Shown here piece after piece: positions 62,101 to 64,000 of a stretch of DNA of 64,000 bases; position 1 is the stretch's first letter; each line of letters begins with the position of its first letter. The stretch is from Tubulanus polymorphus (Eukaryota > Nemertea > Palaeonemertea > Tubulaniformes > Tubulanidae): assembly GCF_964204645.1 (NCBI RefSeq), contig NC_134025.1:21048001-21112000 (forward strand), in the 5' to 3' direction. The notes beneath the pieces were generated by a model. The model saw nothing but the letters and a program-made list of their open reading frames with translations, ran no database searches and was not told where the DNA came from. Position numbers and translations under genes: made by a program.

Positions 62101-62538
62101 TAGTGAAAATTTCCGACCTTCGGTCGTAGACAAAAGTAGCGACGTCCTTAATGGTATATCGATTGTCAAGCAATAAAACTACTGCCCTTGTTCCACGATA
62201 GCGAAATCCTTTTCCGAGAAAAAGAATCAAATGTCAAAAAGATCTACATCTACTGCGCTCTGTAATAGATTTTTACTATTATGTGTGATACGTTTTTCCC
62301 CGATGGACTATTTATAGCTCGCAGCGAACGAGGACAACCACGATACTTCACCGCTGAACATTTATAAGTCATTCTATATAAACTGCACGTGAATAGCAAG
62401 GACAAAATGATTCATAACGCAGTCGTCTGGTTCGCGAAAACGCTATTGTGCCAAACAAGGATTTTTTCTTCAACTAGAGATATTTTTAACTAAGAAAAGG
62501 GGGCAGCAAGTTCGGCAATAGGGGAAACGCTAATTCGC

Positions 62539-62544
<6 letters not shown>

Positions 62545-62629
<85 letters not shown>
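62545..62629. repeat. (TA)n microsatellite
   Basis: About 42 uninterrupted TA dinucleotides. Unlike the tracts at 3 kb it is not flanked by palindromic arms. Confidence 0.95.
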
Positions 62630-63209
62630 TCCTCATTGCTATCGTCGTAAAAAGTAATTTTCGTTTGCGAGTAGCAGCAGCGAAATTTACAACGGTAATA
62701 TTTGTAAAGCTACCGATAATTCCGCCCGGAAGGCAATGGTGACTCATAGGTATAGTAGAGGCGGTTGTTAGATGCGGCTCGAGTTACATTACAAACCACA
62801 GGCAAAATATATAGATATACATATATATATATATATACGTATCTATCTATAATTGTGTCTCTGCCCGATGAACTTCGATTGACATAACGATAAATTAATA
62901 ACAATAAGAGGTTTCCATTCGTCTAGACTTGTGAAAAAAGCATTCGATGTGACGTTGTAAGTTATAAAGCTTGTTTCTACGTCGAGCTGAAAGATTTCGC
63001 GAACGCTGGATTCTTTTTTCTTCAAAAGTCAATGATCAGAATCGGGATACTTCAATCAACCTCCAGTGTTTTCCATAACAGGTTTTTTTTCAGAGGGGCG
63101 GTCAGCCATTTCAATTCTACATCCGTCCCTCCTGAGAATCGGCCGTCCCTTATAAAGTATCTTCTGCCCTACCAGAGTGGATATCAACATTCTATCAATG
63201 CTGATATTT

Positions 63210-63245
63210 GCTTTGAAATATATTGAGCTTTGAAATATATTGAGC
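63210..63245. repeat. 17-bp direct tandem duplication
   Basis: GCTTTGAAATATATTGA occurs twice in a row. Confidence 0.9.
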
Positions 63246-63700
63246 TAATGTGAAATGTAGAAGATTTTACACCAAAATTGTTAGCTTAAATGTTCTGAAT
63301 TTTTGGGTGGGGATCGAAAGCCTGGCTACCTCAGCAGCCATGATGTCCTAATGCAGCCCCTTAAAATTCCAGCATACAGAGAACAATGATCTCCTTGAAC
63401 AGCCACTCAACAATATAGTTTTTGAATTCATAAAGGGAAAATTTTAATGTGTAACTTAAAAGAAATTGTCCAAATTGAAATACACCAAACAGTCGCAACT
63501 AAGACAACATGAATGGGTATACTTTCGACTTAATTAGTTGTCAGAAATCGTACAAAACTGTGAATTAATTCGACAGAAGACGACTGGAGTCTTCGCGGTT
63601 ACTCGAGGGAGACAGAACGTCCAAAACAAACCGATAAAACAAACGGTAATCTGTTTATACAGCTGAGCCACAATAACCAAACTACAGACATTGACTAATT

Positions 63701-64000
63701 CTGTTCGCAGATTTGAAACACGCGATGATTTACGGCGCAGTTTCGTGGCAGGTAGTAGTAGACTTCGGGCGCGCGATACGACAGGCAGACAGACTGACTA
63801 TTGGCTGATCGGGAGCAGACAGACGGCTTCGGCGGGGGCGTCAGGAAGCACGTAAAATAAAATTAAAACTTAGAAGCCAGCCGCTGCGTAGGCTAGGCTT
63901 GCAGACGGCAAACGTATCATCGTACAGGTGCCACTCGGCGGACACAGACAAAACCTTATAATCAACGAGGCACCGAGGGCTACGCGAGTTCGACGAAAAG
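63701..64000. promoter_or_regulatory. GC-richer block, possible promoter or 5' exon
   Basis: The last 300 bp are clearly richer in G/C and CpG than the preceding 4 kb (GGGCGCGCGATACG, GGCTTCGGCGGGGGCG). A CCAAT box on the minus strand lies near 63800-63807. It could be the 5' end of the gene whose acidic terminal exon lies at 56858-56986, or of a gene continuing to the right. There is no direct evidence. Confidence 0.2.

Larger units (their letters stand above)
59142..63700. other. AT-rich region, no gene recognised
   Basis: Holds the (TA)n at 62545-62629 and the 17-bp repeat at 63210-63245. A MEF2-type CTATTTATAG lies at 62308-62317 without an attached gene. ORFs appear random. Confidence 0.5.

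Noticed and set aside
62308-62317. Perfect MEF2-type site CTATTTATAG
   Set aside because: A 10-bp A/T-rich motif is expected by chance in this composition, and no gene start is nearby.

Overview
The window is nuclear DNA of an invertebrate animal, most likely a lophotrochozoan and probably a mollusc. Four of its five recognisable genes are split into many short exons with ordinary GT-AG introns; the fifth is a single-exon gene. Intergenic DNA is AT-rich and long, and it is full of small non-autonomous transposons. One repeat family closely resembles the 'pearl' type of non-autonomous Helitron known from bivalves. No bacterial, viral or organellar features were seen.

Layout from left to right. 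1-7.8 kb: mostly gene-poor. It holds a (TATG)n microsatellite, a striking pair of AT-centred palindromes (2.86-3.91 kb), a weakly supported three-exon small gene wrapped around those palindromes, and orphan exon candidates on the minus strand. 7.8-8.3 kb (-): single-exon ABRA/STARS homologue (costars domain, actin/Rho/SRF signalling). 8.3-13.0 kb: intergenic with MITEs. 13.07-22.23 kb (-): CDK5RAP1, a radical-SAM tRNA methylthiotransferase, rebuilt as 12 phase-consistent exons (641 aa). 22.68-26.25 kb (+): PRDX4-like secretory 2-Cys peroxiredoxin, 7 exons (231 aa), head to head with CDK5RAP1 across only 450 bp. 26.3-31.3 kb: the PRDX4 3' UTR, then several MITEs, a tRNA-like inverted element and a 1.3-kb Helitron-like element. 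31.3-39.35 kb (-): membrane-anchored tubulin-tyrosine-ligase-like enzyme, 16 coding exons (545 aa), including one GC-AG intron. 41-47.5 kb (+): ATF3/JDP2-type bZIP factor with a non-coding first exon, an overlapping upstream ORF and a long 3' UTR. 47.5-64 kb: no complete gene found. It holds MITEs, a 0.5-kb-armed inverted repeat (57.4-59.1 kb), a (TA)n tract and one convincing acidic terminal exon on the minus strand.

The genes are not an operon and share no single pathway. Two themes recur. CDK5RAP1 (tRNA modification, usually mitochondrial) and PRDX4 (ER peroxidase) share a promoter region. ATF3-like and ABRA-like genes are stress or mechanical response genes in other animals. Gene identities rest on domain motifs and exon phase bookkeeping done by eye. 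Exon boundaries are predictions, not transcript evidence.
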